The notes below the pieces were generated by a model. The model was given only the letters and a program-made list of their open reading frames with translations, did no database searches and was not told the DNA's origin. A stretch of DNA of 64,000 bases from Dorea sp. AF36-15AT (GTDB lineage Bacteria > Bacillota > Clostridia > Lachnospirales > Lachnospiraceae): the NCBI RefSeq assembly GCF_003477705.1, contig NZ_QUDV01000005.1, positions 62,001 through 126,000 on the forward strand, read 5' to 3'. Positions 32,875-40,884 of the stretch are shown here, one piece after another. Within the stretch, counting starts at the first letter, position 1. Each line of letters starts with the position of its first letter. The position numbers and the translations under genes are program-made.

Positions 32875-32946
32875 TGGGGATTCCGGCGCGAGAGGAAGGC
32901 GGAGAAGATGAGTAAAGGAAAAAAGAAAGTATGTCTGTGATTAAAC

Positions 32947-32983
32947 GGAGGAATTTCACTTAAACGGGAAATTCCTCCTATTT
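32947..32983. terminator. Bidirectional terminator
   Basis: Perfect 11-bp stem GGAGGAATTTC/GAAATTCCTCC (32947-32957 with 32968-32978) followed by TATTTTC. It lies between convergent genes. Confidence 0.8.
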
Positions 32984-32985
32984 TC

Positions 32986-33222
32986 TTACTGTTGTATTGA
33001 TTTCAGTGATTCAAACAGTGCAATGTCGTCTGCTTTCAGCTTGACATTGGTACAGTACTTTTTACCTTCTGGCGTAGTGACGTTGATCTCGATGATCGAA
33101 CCTTCCTCTATAGCATCCTGCGATACCGCTTTCAGGAACATCGGAAATTTCGGATGATTAGCCCGAAAGAGGTTCACATCGGATTTTAATTTCTGTATCA
33201 TAGCAATCTGACGAAAATCCAT
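32986..33222 (-). CDS. Small conserved-type hypothetical protein (78 aa)
   Basis: Not assigned to a function. It has an excellent CGGAGG ribosome site eight bases before the ATG, a consensus promoter and a terminator, so it is real. The protein is an N-terminal helix (IAMIQKLKSDVNLFRANHPKF) followed by a short beta region (GSIIEINVTTPEGKKYCTN, then VKLKADDIALFESL), soluble and without Cys clusters. Its promoter spacer holds an inverted repeat (33262-33280), pointing to specific control. Confidence 0.7.
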   Translation of the reverse strand: MDFRQIAMIQKLKSDVNLFRANHPKFPMFLKAVSQDAIEEGSIIEINVTTPEGKKYCTNVKLKADDIALFESLKSIQQ

Positions 33223-33258
33223 ATTTATTATCCTCCGTGTGTTGTAAAGTTCTATTGG

Positions 33259-33287
33259 ATTATACTGAAAATATCAGTATGAGTCAA
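33259..33287 (-). promoter_or_regulatory. Promoter of the 78-aa gene with inverted repeat
   Basis: Minus strand TTGACT (33282-33287), 17 bases, TATAAT (33259-33264). The spacer contains ATACTGA-n5-TCAGTAT (33262-33280), a candidate operator. Confidence 0.65.
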
Positions 33288-33372
33288 CCGGAATGAAGAA
33301 GTTGAAAATGTATCTGTTGTGAGATACACTGTGTATTAAGGAAAACTTATCATAAGGTACAAGGAAGAGAAC

Positions 33373-33432
33373 ATGAAGAAATTTATTGAAGAATTTAAAG
33401 CATTTGCCCTTCGCGGACACATTTTCCAGTGA
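33373..33432 (+). pseudogene. mscL: mscL relic (first 15 codons only)
   Basis: After AAGGAAGAG an ATG opens MKKFIEEFKAFALRG, the highly typical N-terminal helix of the large-conductance mechanosensitive channel. It then reads HIFQ and stops. The rest of the channel is absent; the cupin gene begins 42 bases later. A deletion removed nearly all of mscL. Confidence 0.7.
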
Positions 33433-33474
33433 GATACATATACTTAAATTGAGAAGAAAAATGTGAGGCATGGC

Positions 33475-33897
33475 ATGAACTGTGAGAAATGTGCAGAGCA
33501 GAGAGATTATGGCATGAATCCGTATGTAGTTAATGCGGAGCAGTGCACGATACAGAACCGGAATTATCGGAGAGCTGTATGGACAGGATGTTATCTGCAG
33601 ATGACGGTAATGAGTATTTCTGCCTGCGAAGAGACAGGACCTGAGTTTCATAAAGACATGGATCAGTATATCAGAGTGGAGCAGGGCAATGCGATCGTGA
33701 AGGTTGGCAGACGCAGAAAATGTATGGATCTGCAGGAGAGTATGTGCCGCGGAGATGCAGTGTTTGTACCATCGGGAAACTGGCACAATATCATTAATAT
33801 TGGCAAGATACCGCTGAAACTTTCCGTGATCTATGCACCGCCGCATTACCGGAAGGGGACGGTTAATCAGACGAAAACGGACGATTTGCACAGGTGA
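33475..33897 (+). CDS. Cupin-domain protein
   Basis: About 140 residues forming a single small cupin barrel. Metal-binding type motifs are present: GPEFHKDMDQYIRVEQGNAI (first cupin motif, His and Glu) and GDAVFVPSGNWHNIINIG (second motif, His). The N-terminus has CEKCAEQ and NAEQCTIQ. The family includes mannose-6-phosphate isomerase-like and ligand-sensing proteins; no substrate can be assigned. ATG 33475 was chosen with GAGG seven bases before; GTG 33463 is possible. It lies right after the mscL relic and 48 bases before a LuxR-type gene. Confidence 0.8.
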   Translation: MNCEKCAEQRDYGMNPYVVNAEQCTIQNRNYRRAVWTGCYLQMTVMSISACEETGPEFHKDMDQYIRVEQGNAIVKVGRRRKCMDLQESMCRGDAVFVPSGNWHNIINIGKIPLKLSVIYAPPHYRKGTVNQTKTDDLHR

Positions 33898-33945
33898 GCA
33901 GGAAAAAATATGTTATAATTATAATATACAAGGGGGTGGAACGAG

Positions 33946-34992
33946 ATGAAGAACGTTACAGCAGAGGAAATGACTGCAGTACCAATGACGATGACAGTTC
34001 AGGAATACATTCCTATGCTTCTGATGAATACTGCATTTGAACCGGGAACATGTATGGAGTTTATAGAGTCCTTGACAGATCCGGATGTGAAGAAAATGGC
34101 ATATGCGGAGTATTATTATTTCAGTGGACAGCATGAGAAGGCGGTAGAATATGCCAGCCCATATCTGAATCACGAGAATGCGATGGTTCGGATGTCTGCC
34201 TGTCTGATCTGTTCCTTTGCGAATCTGTCGCTTAATCATATCCGTGATGCGAGGCGAGGGCTGGACCGCCTGCAGGAGAGCTTGGCACAGTATGAACATG
34301 CAGATCAGGCGAATAAGGCGTTGCTGGCATTTATAGGCGGTGCATCGAGGGTGCTTCTTCATCTGCCGACAGACGGACTTCCGAACATGGCAGAGAGCAT
34401 CCGTTTCCTTCCGGAAGGAATGCGGTTCTGGGGATGCTACGTAATGGCGCATGAAGCGTACCTGAAGCAGGAATATGGACAGTCCTTAGGAATAGTACAG
34501 GCCTGTCAGAGTATGAGCACAAAGACCTATCCGATCGCACGGATCTATCTGGATCTGATGGGAGCTATGGATGCCATGAATCTTCGAAAAACCGAGCTTG
34601 CTAAAAAGTATTTTATGGATGCATGGGAGACAGCCAGACCAGACGATCTGATTGAGGGTATCGGAGAACATCATGGGTTATTGCAGGGATTGATCGAGAC
34701 CTGTATGCGGGATGACTGGCCGGAAGATTATAAGAGAATTATCGAGATTACATACCGGTTCAGTTATGGATGGCGCAGGATCCATAATTCAGATACCAAT
34801 GAAGAAGTGGCGGATAATCTGACAACAACAGAATTCACCATTGCCATGTTGGCGAGCAGAGGATGGAGCAATGCAGAGATTGCGGAGCATATGCGGTTAT
34901 CCGAGCGTACAGTCAAACAACATCTGTCTACAGTGTATACGAAGTTAAATATCGACAAGAGAAGTCAGTTGAATGAATATATGCTCAGATAA
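33946..34992 (+). CDS. LuxR-type HTH regulator with helical repeat N-terminus
   Basis: 348 residues. The C-terminal LuxR/FixJ DNA-binding domain (about 285-345) reads TEFTIAMLASRGWSNAEIAE and LSERTVKQHLSTVYTKLNID. The first 270 residues are alpha-helical hairpins of the TPR/MalT-like kind (YAEYYYFSGQHEKAVEYASP, MVRMSACLICSFANLSLNHI), a typical sensor or protein-interaction scaffold. No receiver or ATPase domain is present. RBS AGGGGGTGG precedes ATG 33946, and TATAAT-rich DNA lies at about 33914. Targets are not known; neighbours are a cupin and an ion exchanger. Confidence 0.85.
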   Translation: MKNVTAEEMTAVPMTMTVQEYIPMLLMNTAFEPGTCMEFIESLTDPDVKKMAYAEYYYFSGQHEKAVEYASPYLNHENAMVRMSACLICSFANLSLNHIRDARRGLDRLQESLAQYEHADQANKALLAFIGGASRVLLHLPTDGLPNMAESIRFLPEGMRFWGCYVMAHEAYLKQEYGQSLGIVQACQSMSTKTYPIARIYLDLMGAMDAMNLRKTELAKKYFMDAWETARPDDLIEGIGEHHGLLQGLIETCMRDDWPEDYKRIIEITYRFSYGWRRIHNSDTNEEVADNLTTTEFTIAMLASRGWSNAEIAEHMRLSERTVKQHLSTVYTKLNIDKRSQLNEYMLR

Positions 34993-35013
34993 TGGTGAAT
35001 AAGCAAAGTATTA

Positions 35014-35988
35014 TTATCGTATACAGATGTACACGAGATAAACAGCATAAAGCACCAGCATGATGATGCCTTCGTTACGTTTGATCGTCTGGGAAGTCCA
35101 TGCAAAGGCCATGACGATCAGACTCATGATTACCAGGATAATAATGTCGATGATATTCTCCAACAGAAACGCAACCGGACTGATGGATGCTGCGATGCCG
35201 AGTACAAATAAGATGTTGAAAATGTTGGAACCGATGACATTACCAAGTGCCATGTCTACTTCATTCTTGCGCGCTGCAACAATGGAAGTGACAAGTTCCG
35301 GAAGGCTAGTTCCGGTAGCTACGATAGTAAGGCCGATCAGTGTCTGGCTGAGACCGAGCCCTGCTGCAATCACAGATGCACCATCTACAACAAAGTCACC
35401 GCCGTATTTGATGGCGATCATACCACCGACGATGAAGATCAGACATTTCCAGACCGGAAGAATATCAATATCATCTTCAGTAAATTCCACTTCTTCGGTC
35501 ATCAGACGTTCTTTTATATGCTTTTTACGGGCAGTTCTGGCAGCCTGGATCATCCACAGGAGATATCCGACAAAGATGATCAGGAGAATCACACCTTCTA
35601 CGTGTCCCAGTGTCATGCCGAAGTATCCGAGAAACATCAGCAGGATGGCACAGAGGATGGAAAGTGGGAATTCTTTCTGTAATGTATCCTTTTTAATAGT
35701 CAGTGGAGCAAACAGTGTACAGACTCCGCAGACAACCATCAGATTGAATATATTAGAACCGACTACATTGCTGACAGCCAGAGTGTTATTGCCTGCCAGG
35801 GAAGCAGTTACGCTGACTGCGCATTCCGGGAGACTGGTACCCATTGCTACGATCGTCATACCGATGATGAGAGACGGTACTTTCAGACGTCTGGCAACGG
35901 AAGAGCTCCCTTCCACAAAATAATCAGCACCTTTAATCAGCAGTACAAAGCCGATCACTAATATAAGAATTTCTTTTAACAGATTCAT
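35014..35988 (-). CDS. CaCA family sodium/calcium exchanger (YrbG-like)
   Basis: 324-residue antiporter of the plasma membrane with about ten TM helices and the two inverted alpha repeats: GMTIVAMGTSLPECAVSVTA with SNVVGSNIFN (repeat 1), and GLTIVATGTSLPELVTSIVA with GNVIGSNIFNILFVLG (repeat 2). The Glu of each TSLPE motif binds the cation. It exchanges Na+ (or H+) for Ca2+. The acidic loop EEVEFTEDDIDILP in the middle is a possible regulatory segment. It stands alone and is convergent with the LuxR gene, 22 bases away. A long frame on the opposite strand (35060-35923) is only its shadow. Confidence 0.92.
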   Translation of the reverse strand: MNLLKEILILVIGFVLLIKGADYFVEGSSSVARRLKVPSLIIGMTIVAMGTSLPECAVSVTASLAGNNTLAVSNVVGSNIFNLMVVCGVCTLFAPLTIKKDTLQKEFPLSILCAILLMFLGYFGMTLGHVEGVILLIIFVGYLLWMIQAARTARKKHIKERLMTEEVEFTEDDIDILPVWKCLIFIVGGMIAIKYGGDFVVDGASVIAAGLGLSQTLIGLTIVATGTSLPELVTSIVAARKNEVDMALGNVIGSNIFNILFVLGIAASISPVAFLLENIIDIIILVIMSLIVMAFAWTSQTIKRNEGIIMLVLYAVYLVYICIR

Positions 35989-36182
35989 ACAATGACCTCG
36001 TTTTCTTTTCTATAATCCATGCAGATGTAAAAAATGCATATTTATTTAACTATAGTAGAAGGATGAAGGCTTGTCAATGACAGAAAGTATGAAAACGCGT
36101 CGAAAATGAGGGTTGGATTCCAGATACGTTTTTGCTACAATAAATGCAGTGTGTAATTACAAAAGAGAGTGAGAGGGTTAAA

Positions 36183-37124
36183 GTGGAAAATACTAATATA
36201 GAAATGTCAGAGAAAATGAGGCGGCGTGAGACCATGCGGGGAACAGCACTTACATTGATGGGCGGCGTGTTCTGGGGACTTGCAGGCGTCTTTGGCAAGT
36301 ATTCATTTGAACATAAAGGGATGACGGCGCAGTGGCTGGTTAATGTCCGGCTGATCATTGCCGGACTGATACTGTTAACAACTGTCTATATGAAGCAGAA
36401 AAAAGATACTTTTCGGGTGTGGAAGAATGCCCGCCATACGATTCGTATGATCCTGTATGGCGTGATCGGTATTGCTGCCTGCCAGATGACTTATTATATG
36501 GCAGTGGACGATTCCAATGCGGGCATCGCAACAGTGCTTCAATATACGGCACCGGTTATGATCATGATATATCTGTCCATCCGTAATCGAAAGCTTCCGG
36601 AGCTGTCAGAGCGCGTGGCTCTGATTCTTGCTTTTGGCGGAATTATCCTGCTTGCAACGCATGGACACCTAACAGAACTCAGCATTTCTAAGACAACCCT
36701 GGTGCTCGGACTTATGTCAGCAGTGGCAACGGTATTCTATAACCTGCTTCCGGGTAATCTGATGGATGAGTACAGTACGTTTGCAATCGTAGGATGGGGT
36801 ATGCTGGTCAGCGGCATCGCCCTGCTTCCGTTTGTGAGACCGTGGAATACCACACCGCTTATTACTTGGGACTGGCAGACGTTTCTCTGTACAGGTGTGG
36901 TTATTATTGTAGGAACAGTACTTTCTTTCGGATTCTACATGGAAGGAGTGCGCCTGATCGGCGGATCCAGAGCGAGTCTGTTTGCATCTGTAGAGCCGTT
37001 GACGGCAACGATCGCATCTGTATTATTTATGGGTGTGGCATTTTCGGTGATGGATTTGCTTGGATTTGTCGGTATTATTGGTGCTGTAGTGATATTATCT
37101 TTGCCTAAAAAGGCGGAAAAATGA
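36183..37124 (+). CDS. DMT superfamily (EamA) transporter
   Basis: About 313 residues with ten predicted TM segments and two EamA halves: ALTLMGGVFWGLAGVFGKY at the first, and GLMSAVATVFYNLLPGNLMD starting the second, which ends VEPLTATIASVLFMGVAFSV. EamA proteins export amino acids or metabolites such as threonine, cysteine or aromatic compounds; the substrate here is unknown. GTG 36183 with GAGAGGG before it is the likely start; an ATG at 36144 has no ribosome site. It is monocistronic, and a hairpin AATGATC/GATCATT lies at the stop codon. Confidence 0.86.
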   Translation: MENTNIEMSEKMRRRETMRGTALTLMGGVFWGLAGVFGKYSFEHKGMTAQWLVNVRLIIAGLILLTTVYMKQKKDTFRVWKNARHTIRMILYGVIGIAACQMTYYMAVDDSNAGIATVLQYTAPVMIMIYLSIRNRKLPELSERVALILAFGGIILLATHGHLTELSISKTTLVLGLMSAVATVFYNLLPGNLMDEYSTFAIVGWGMLVSGIALLPFVRPWNTTPLITWDWQTFLCTGVVIIVGTVLSFGFYMEGVRLIGGSRASLFASVEPLTATIASVLFMGVAFSVMDLLGFVGIIGAVVILSLPKKAEK

Positions 37125-37162
37125 TCAGCTTGATCATTGGCTGAACATTGCGAAAGTTGTAC

Positions 37163-37191
37163 TTGTGATAGCTTTTGCGATAGACTATAAT
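37163..37191 (+). promoter_or_regulatory. Promoter of the HPt-GGDEF operon
   Basis: TTGTGA (37163-37168), 17 bases, TATAAT (37186-37191). Confidence 0.45.
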
Positions 37192-37274
37192 AAAAATTGA
37201 GATTTACACACATTCTCGGTAGTTAGACTTTTATCATCATACTTCTTGAGTTATCGGGAATACAGGAGGAAGAA

Positions 37275-37637
37275 ATGGATATTAAAGAATGTTACAAAGA
37301 AATGGGCGCAGATTATGAAGATGTACTTCGGCGTATGGGCAGTGACAGCCTGGTAGAACGTTTTACACTGCGCTTTTTGGATGATAAAAGTTATCAGATG
37401 ATAAAAGATGGTATTGCAGCCGGAGATGCAGAGACGGCATTCCGCGGCGCACATACATTAAAAGGTGTCTGTCTGAATCTGGGTTTTAGTTCACTGTATG
37501 AAGTGAGTGCGCAGCTTACAGAGGATCTGCGGGGGCGCGTGATCGAAGGAAGTGAAGCATCTCAGGCGGCAGTTGACAGAGAATATCAGAGAACAGAGAA
37601 TGCAATTCGCAGATGGCAGAACGAGAACAGAGGATAG
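37275..37637 (+). CDS. Histidine phosphotransfer (HPt) domain protein
   Basis: 120 residues forming one HPt four-helix bundle. The phosphorylatable His60 is in FRGAHTLKGVCLNLGF, the standard HPt motif. It has no kinase or receiver part of its own. It lies 3 bases before a GGDEF-REC-HD-GYP gene, so it probably shuttles phosphate to or from that receiver domain. RBS CAGGAGG stands before ATG 37275. The cognate histidine kinase is not in the window. Confidence 0.9.
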   Translation: MDIKECYKEMGADYEDVLRRMGSDSLVERFTLRFLDDKSYQMIKDGIAAGDAETAFRGAHTLKGVCLNLGFSSLYEVSAQLTEDLRGRVIEGSEASQAAVDREYQRTENAIRRWQNENRG

Positions 37638-37640
37638 ACA

Positions 37641-39674
37641 ATGAGGACAGACATCAAGAGAACGATGGAACAGGCAAGGATGGAGATGGACATCCTTTCA
37701 AAAGTATATAGTAAAGTGCGTTTACTGAGCAGAGATGAGCTGTGCGTGGATAATTCAGATGATGCATGTTGGCGTGAGTCATGCCTTGGCGGTGGTGAGT
37801 ACTGCCAAGACTGTGTGTCTGTGATGTCAATAGAAGAACATAGACAGAAGACGAAGCTTAAATATATAGGCTCAGAGCTTTATGAAGTGACTGCCAGATA
37901 TCTGGAGATTGATGGTAAGCCGTATGTTATGGAACTGATCCAGACTCTTGATGATTCAGACAGCAATATGGAGAATGCAATCGACAGTCAGGAGAGTCAG
38001 GACGCAGAAGTGTTTTATAAAGCCTTGTACACAGATGCGCTGACCGGAGCATATAACAGACGCTATTATGAGGAGCACTTGAAAAAACGTGTCTTGTCTG
38101 CCGGTGTTGCAATATTTGATCTGGATGATTTTAAGCTGGCGAATGATACATACGGACATGATATCGGAGATCGGATTTTAAAGACAGAGGTATCTGTGAT
38201 CCTGAATCTGATCCGTAAGACAGATTCGTTGGTGCGTATCGGCGGCGATGAATTTCTGTTGGTGATGCCTGGCATTTCTCAGGATAACTTCGATGGAAAG
38301 CTCAGAGAGATCCGAAGACTGATCTCATCTGCAGAAGTATCGAACAGCCATAATCAGCAGATAACGGTTAGCATCGGCGGCGTCATGGCGAAGAATGAGG
38401 CGATTTGCGACGTCGCGGCAAGAGCAGATAGATATATGTATCAGGCAAAGACACATAAGAATTCGATTTCGACGGAATGGGGAATTATAGAGATGCCAGA
38501 GCATGCAGTGCTGTCTGCAGGTAAGAAGAAGTCTGATCAGTGTATCCTGGTCGTAGATGATTCGGAGATGAACCGAGCCATTCTGTGTGAGATGCTGAAG
38601 GATAATTTTGATACACTGGAGGCAGAGAATGGCGAAGAGGCACTGGATATGCTGTCCAGGTACGGCCGGCGGATCTCACTGGTTCTTCTGGATGTTGTGA
38701 TGCCTGTTATGGATGGATTTGAAGTGCTGGAGAAGATGAATAGTAAAGGGATTATCGATGATATTCCGGTTATCATGATATCCAGTGAGGATTCGAATAC
38801 CTTTATCAGAACAGCATATGAGATGGGAGTATCCGATTATATCAGACGTCCGTATGATGCTATGATTGTGCGCAGACGTGTGTATAATACGATCAAGCTG
38901 TATGCAAAGCAGAGGCGTCTGACATCCATTTTGTCAGAGCAGATGAAAGACAAGGAGCAGAACCGTCAGATCATGGTCGGTATTCTGAGCCACATCGTTG
39001 AGTTTCGTAACGGAGAAAGCGGAGCACATGTACAGCATATCAACGTACTGACTAAGATGCTCCTGAGCAGACTTGTGCAGAAGACGGATAAGTATGATCT
39101 GACCTGGCAGGATCGCGAGACAATCGTGATGGCATCATCCCTTCACGATATTGGTAAGATCGGTATTGATGATAAGATTCTGAACAAGCGTGGCAAGCTG
39201 ACAGATGAAGAATTTGAGATCATGAAGCAGCATACTGTGATCGGAGCTTCAATCCTGGAAGAACTGACCATGTATCAGGATGAGCCTTTGGTTAAGACTG
39301 CATATCGGGTGTGCAGATGGCATCATGAGCGTTATGACGGAAGAGGCTATCCGGATGGTCTAAAAGGGGAAGAGATTCCGATTTCGGCACAGGTGGTATC
39401 ACTTGCGGATGTATATGATGCACTGGTAAGTAAGCGTGTATACAAGAAGAGTTTCTCGCATGAGACAGCGATGAAGATGATCTTTAATGGAGAATGTGGC
39501 ATATTTAATCCGTTGCTTCTGGAGTGCCTCAAGGATATACAGGATGACATCTATAACACTGTATACGCAGAAGGCAATGAGATGTTCGATTCCAAGGATA
39601 AAGAAGGACAGGGAATTAAAAAATTGTATGAAAAGTCAGTGAATTTCGGGGGGGGGGCAGAATTTATAATCTAG
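37641..39674 (+). CDS. Cyclic-di-GMP signalling protein: GGDEF, receiver and HD-GYP domains
   Basis: 677 residues. The N-terminus (1-110) is a PAS-like or Cys-rich sensor, with Cys clustered in DDACWRESCLGGGEYCQDC. The GGDEF domain (about 130-280) has an intact active site, GGDEF at 201-205, and so could make c-di-GMP. The receiver (about 300-420) has phospho-acceptor Asp351 in LVLLDVVMP. The HD-GYP domain (about 440-640) has HD at 502-503 and HHERYDGRGYP around 560-571, intact for c-di-GMP hydrolysis. Synthesis, phosphorelay input and breakdown are thus in one chain. A G10 run at 39648-39657, ten codons before the stop, makes the extreme C-terminus prone to slippage. Confidence 0.92.
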   Translation: MRTDIKRTMEQARMEMDILSKVYSKVRLLSRDELCVDNSDDACWRESCLGGGEYCQDCVSVMSIEEHRQKTKLKYIGSELYEVTARYLEIDGKPYVMELIQTLDDSDSNMENAIDSQESQDAEVFYKALYTDALTGAYNRRYYEEHLKKRVLSAGVAIFDLDDFKLANDTYGHDIGDRILKTEVSVILNLIRKTDSLVRIGGDEFLLVMPGISQDNFDGKLREIRRLISSAEVSNSHNQQITVSIGGVMAKNEAICDVAARADRYMYQAKTHKNSISTEWGIIEMPEHAVLSAGKKKSDQCILVVDDSEMNRAILCEMLKDNFDTLEAENGEEALDMLSRYGRRISLVLLDVVMPVMDGFEVLEKMNSKGIIDDIPVIMISSEDSNTFIRTAYEMGVSDYIRRPYDAMIVRRRVYNTIKLYAKQRRLTSILSEQMKDKEQNRQIMVGILSHIVEFRNGESGAHVQHINVLTKMLLSRLVQKTDKYDLTWQDRETIVMASSLHDIGKIGIDDKILNKRGKLTDEEFEIMKQHTVIGASILEELTMYQDEPLVKTAYRVCRWHHERYDGRGYPDGLKGEEIPISAQVVSLADVYDALVSKRVYKKSFSHETAMKMIFNGECGIFNPLLLECLKDIQDDIYNTVYAEGNEMFDSKDKEGQGIKKLYEKSVNFGGGAEFII

Positions 39675-39733
39675 TTTCTCGGAAAACACATTAAGTTATC
39701 AGTTAATTCAATGGGCGATAGTATTATTTATGG

Positions 39734-39767
39734 CAGACAGTCGCAGTAGTGACTGTCTGTTTTTTTG
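39734..39767 (+). terminator. Terminator of the c-di-GMP operon
   Basis: Perfect 9-bp stem CAGACAGTC/GACTGTCTG (39734-39742 with 39751-39759) followed by T8. Confidence 0.9.
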
Positions 39768-39808
39768 CTATTTTTTGTTATGAAAACAAAAAACACCGTT
39801 TCAAATAG

Positions 39809-39837
39809 TTGCGTATGAAAGAATAATTTTTTATAAT
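39809..39837 (+). promoter_or_regulatory. Promoter of the coiled-coil/SipW/CmpB operon
   Basis: TTGCGT (39809-39814), 17 bases, TATAAT (39832-39837). Confidence 0.5.
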
Positions 39838-39949
39838 AAAATATGTATGCTCAATTGAGAAACATGAAAAGGTTTGCTGCAAGAAAAGAGACAGAAGAGA
39901 CCAGACAGCCAGGGCAATAAGGGATATTCGCTCACAGGCAGCAAAGGAT

Positions 39950-40270
39950 GTGACGGATGCTGAGATTCAGGCAGTGAAGGCAGAAGCTGCACAGGAAGTT
40001 GAAGCTGTGCGCAAGGATGCAGAGCAGCAGATTGCGGTCATACATAAAGACGCAGAGCAGCAGATTGCAGCCATCTGTAAAGACGCAGAGCATGAAATTG
40101 AACGTGCGAAGCAGGAGACGGCAGATGCTGTACAGCGTATGCTGGCTGCGGAGAAAGAAAAAGAAAAGGCAATTGCCAAGGCTGAAGCAAACAGTCTGTC
40201 ACGCTATATTGTACAGACACTTCAGGAACGACGTGACCGTAAGCAGACCAAAGAGGATGATGAGAAATGA
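39950..40270 (+). CDS. Coiled-coil protein with 11-residue repeats; 5' end uncertain
   Basis: 106 residues or more, almost entirely charged coiled coil. Three copies of an 11-residue unit, KDAEQQIAVIH-type, stand at about residues 22-54, encoded by 33-bp direct repeats (about 40012-40110). The GTG at 39950 has only a poor ribosome site. The same frame is open upstream to about 39870, while an ATG at 39864 starts a different frame (MKRFAARKETEETRQPGQ) that stops at 39920. A frameshift in the 5' end, real or from sequencing, would join them. The stop overlaps the SipW gene start (ATGA at 40267). No domain was recognised; a scaffold role for the peptidase is a guess. Confidence 0.6.
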   Translation: MTDAEIQAVKAEAAQEVEAVRKDAEQQIAVIHKDAEQQIAAICKDAEHEIERAKQETADAVQRMLAAEKEKEKAIAKAEANSLSRYIVQTLQERRDRKQTKEDDEK

Positions 40271-40884
40271 AGATAAAGAAAGCATTTTTTGCTCTGATGA
40301 ATCTTATTTCCGTACTGGTCATTGCATTGGCAGTTGTTGTATTAATTATTGTATTATTGACGAAACCAGGAGAAGCACCGAATATTGCAGGATATTCGGC
40401 GCTTCGCATTACAACGGGAAGTATGGAGCCAACGTATGGTGTTGATACGATGATTCTGGTGAAAAAGACAGATTCCTCTGAGATTAAAGAAGGAGATGTG
40501 ATCTCATTTTATTCATCAGACCCGGCACTGGATGGGGCAGTTAATACACATCGCGTAGTGTCGATTCAGCAGGAGGATGACCATTATATCTATGAGACCA
40601 AAGGAGATGGCAATAATGTCATCGATGCCTATCCGGCGGATTCCAGATATCTGGTCGGAAAGGTGGTCGGTTCTTCAACATTGATCGGCAAGCTGTCGAG
40701 ACTGGCTGCGAATCCGTTGATGTTTATCCCGATGATTCTGGTGCCGCTGGCATTAATATTGATCTGTAATGTAGTAAGCACGGTATCGCTGGCTGGTAAG
40801 ATTGCCAAGGAAGAGGAAGAAGAGGCAGTGCGGGAAGCGATTCGGGAGATTCGTGAGAAGAAAGAGAATAAAGGAAAAGAATAA
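40267..40884 (+). CDS. SipW-type signal peptidase I
   Basis: 205 residues. TM helix at about 8-32, then the catalytic Ser in RITTGSMEPT (about residue 58) and, in place of the Lys of ordinary bacterial enzymes, His in GAVNTHRVVS. This Ser/His dyad is the ER/archaeal/SipW type, which in Bacilli processes TasA-like biofilm proteins. A second TM region lies at about 150-178, and a Glu/Lys/Arg-rich tail (EEEEEAVREAIREIREKKEN) follows. It overlaps the coiled-coil gene by 4 bases and ends directly before the CmpB gene. No TasA/camelysin-like substrate is in the window. Confidence 0.88.
   Translation: MKIKKAFFALMNLISVLVIALAVVVLIIVLLTKPGEAPNIAGYSALRITTGSMEPTYGVDTMILVKKTDSSEIKEGDVISFYSSDPALDGAVNTHRVVSIQQEDDHYIYETKGDGNNVIDAYPADSRYLVGKVVGSSTLIGKLSRLAANPLMFIPMILVPLALILICNVVSTVSLAGKIAKEEEEEAVREAIREIREKKENKGKE

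Noticed and set aside
32908..32940. 10-codon ORF MSKGKKKVCL with a fair ribosome site
   Set aside because: Too short to support as a gene; it may be a remnant of a longer one.
35060..35923. 287-codon frame on the plus strand opposite the Na/Ca exchanger
   Set aside because: It is Met/Thr/Ser/Arg-rich, has no ribosome site or domain, and mirrors a clear membrane protein gene.
40012..40110. 33-bp tandem repeats as a CRISPR-like array
   Set aside because: The repeats are contiguous, without spacers, and encode an 11-residue coiled-coil repeat.
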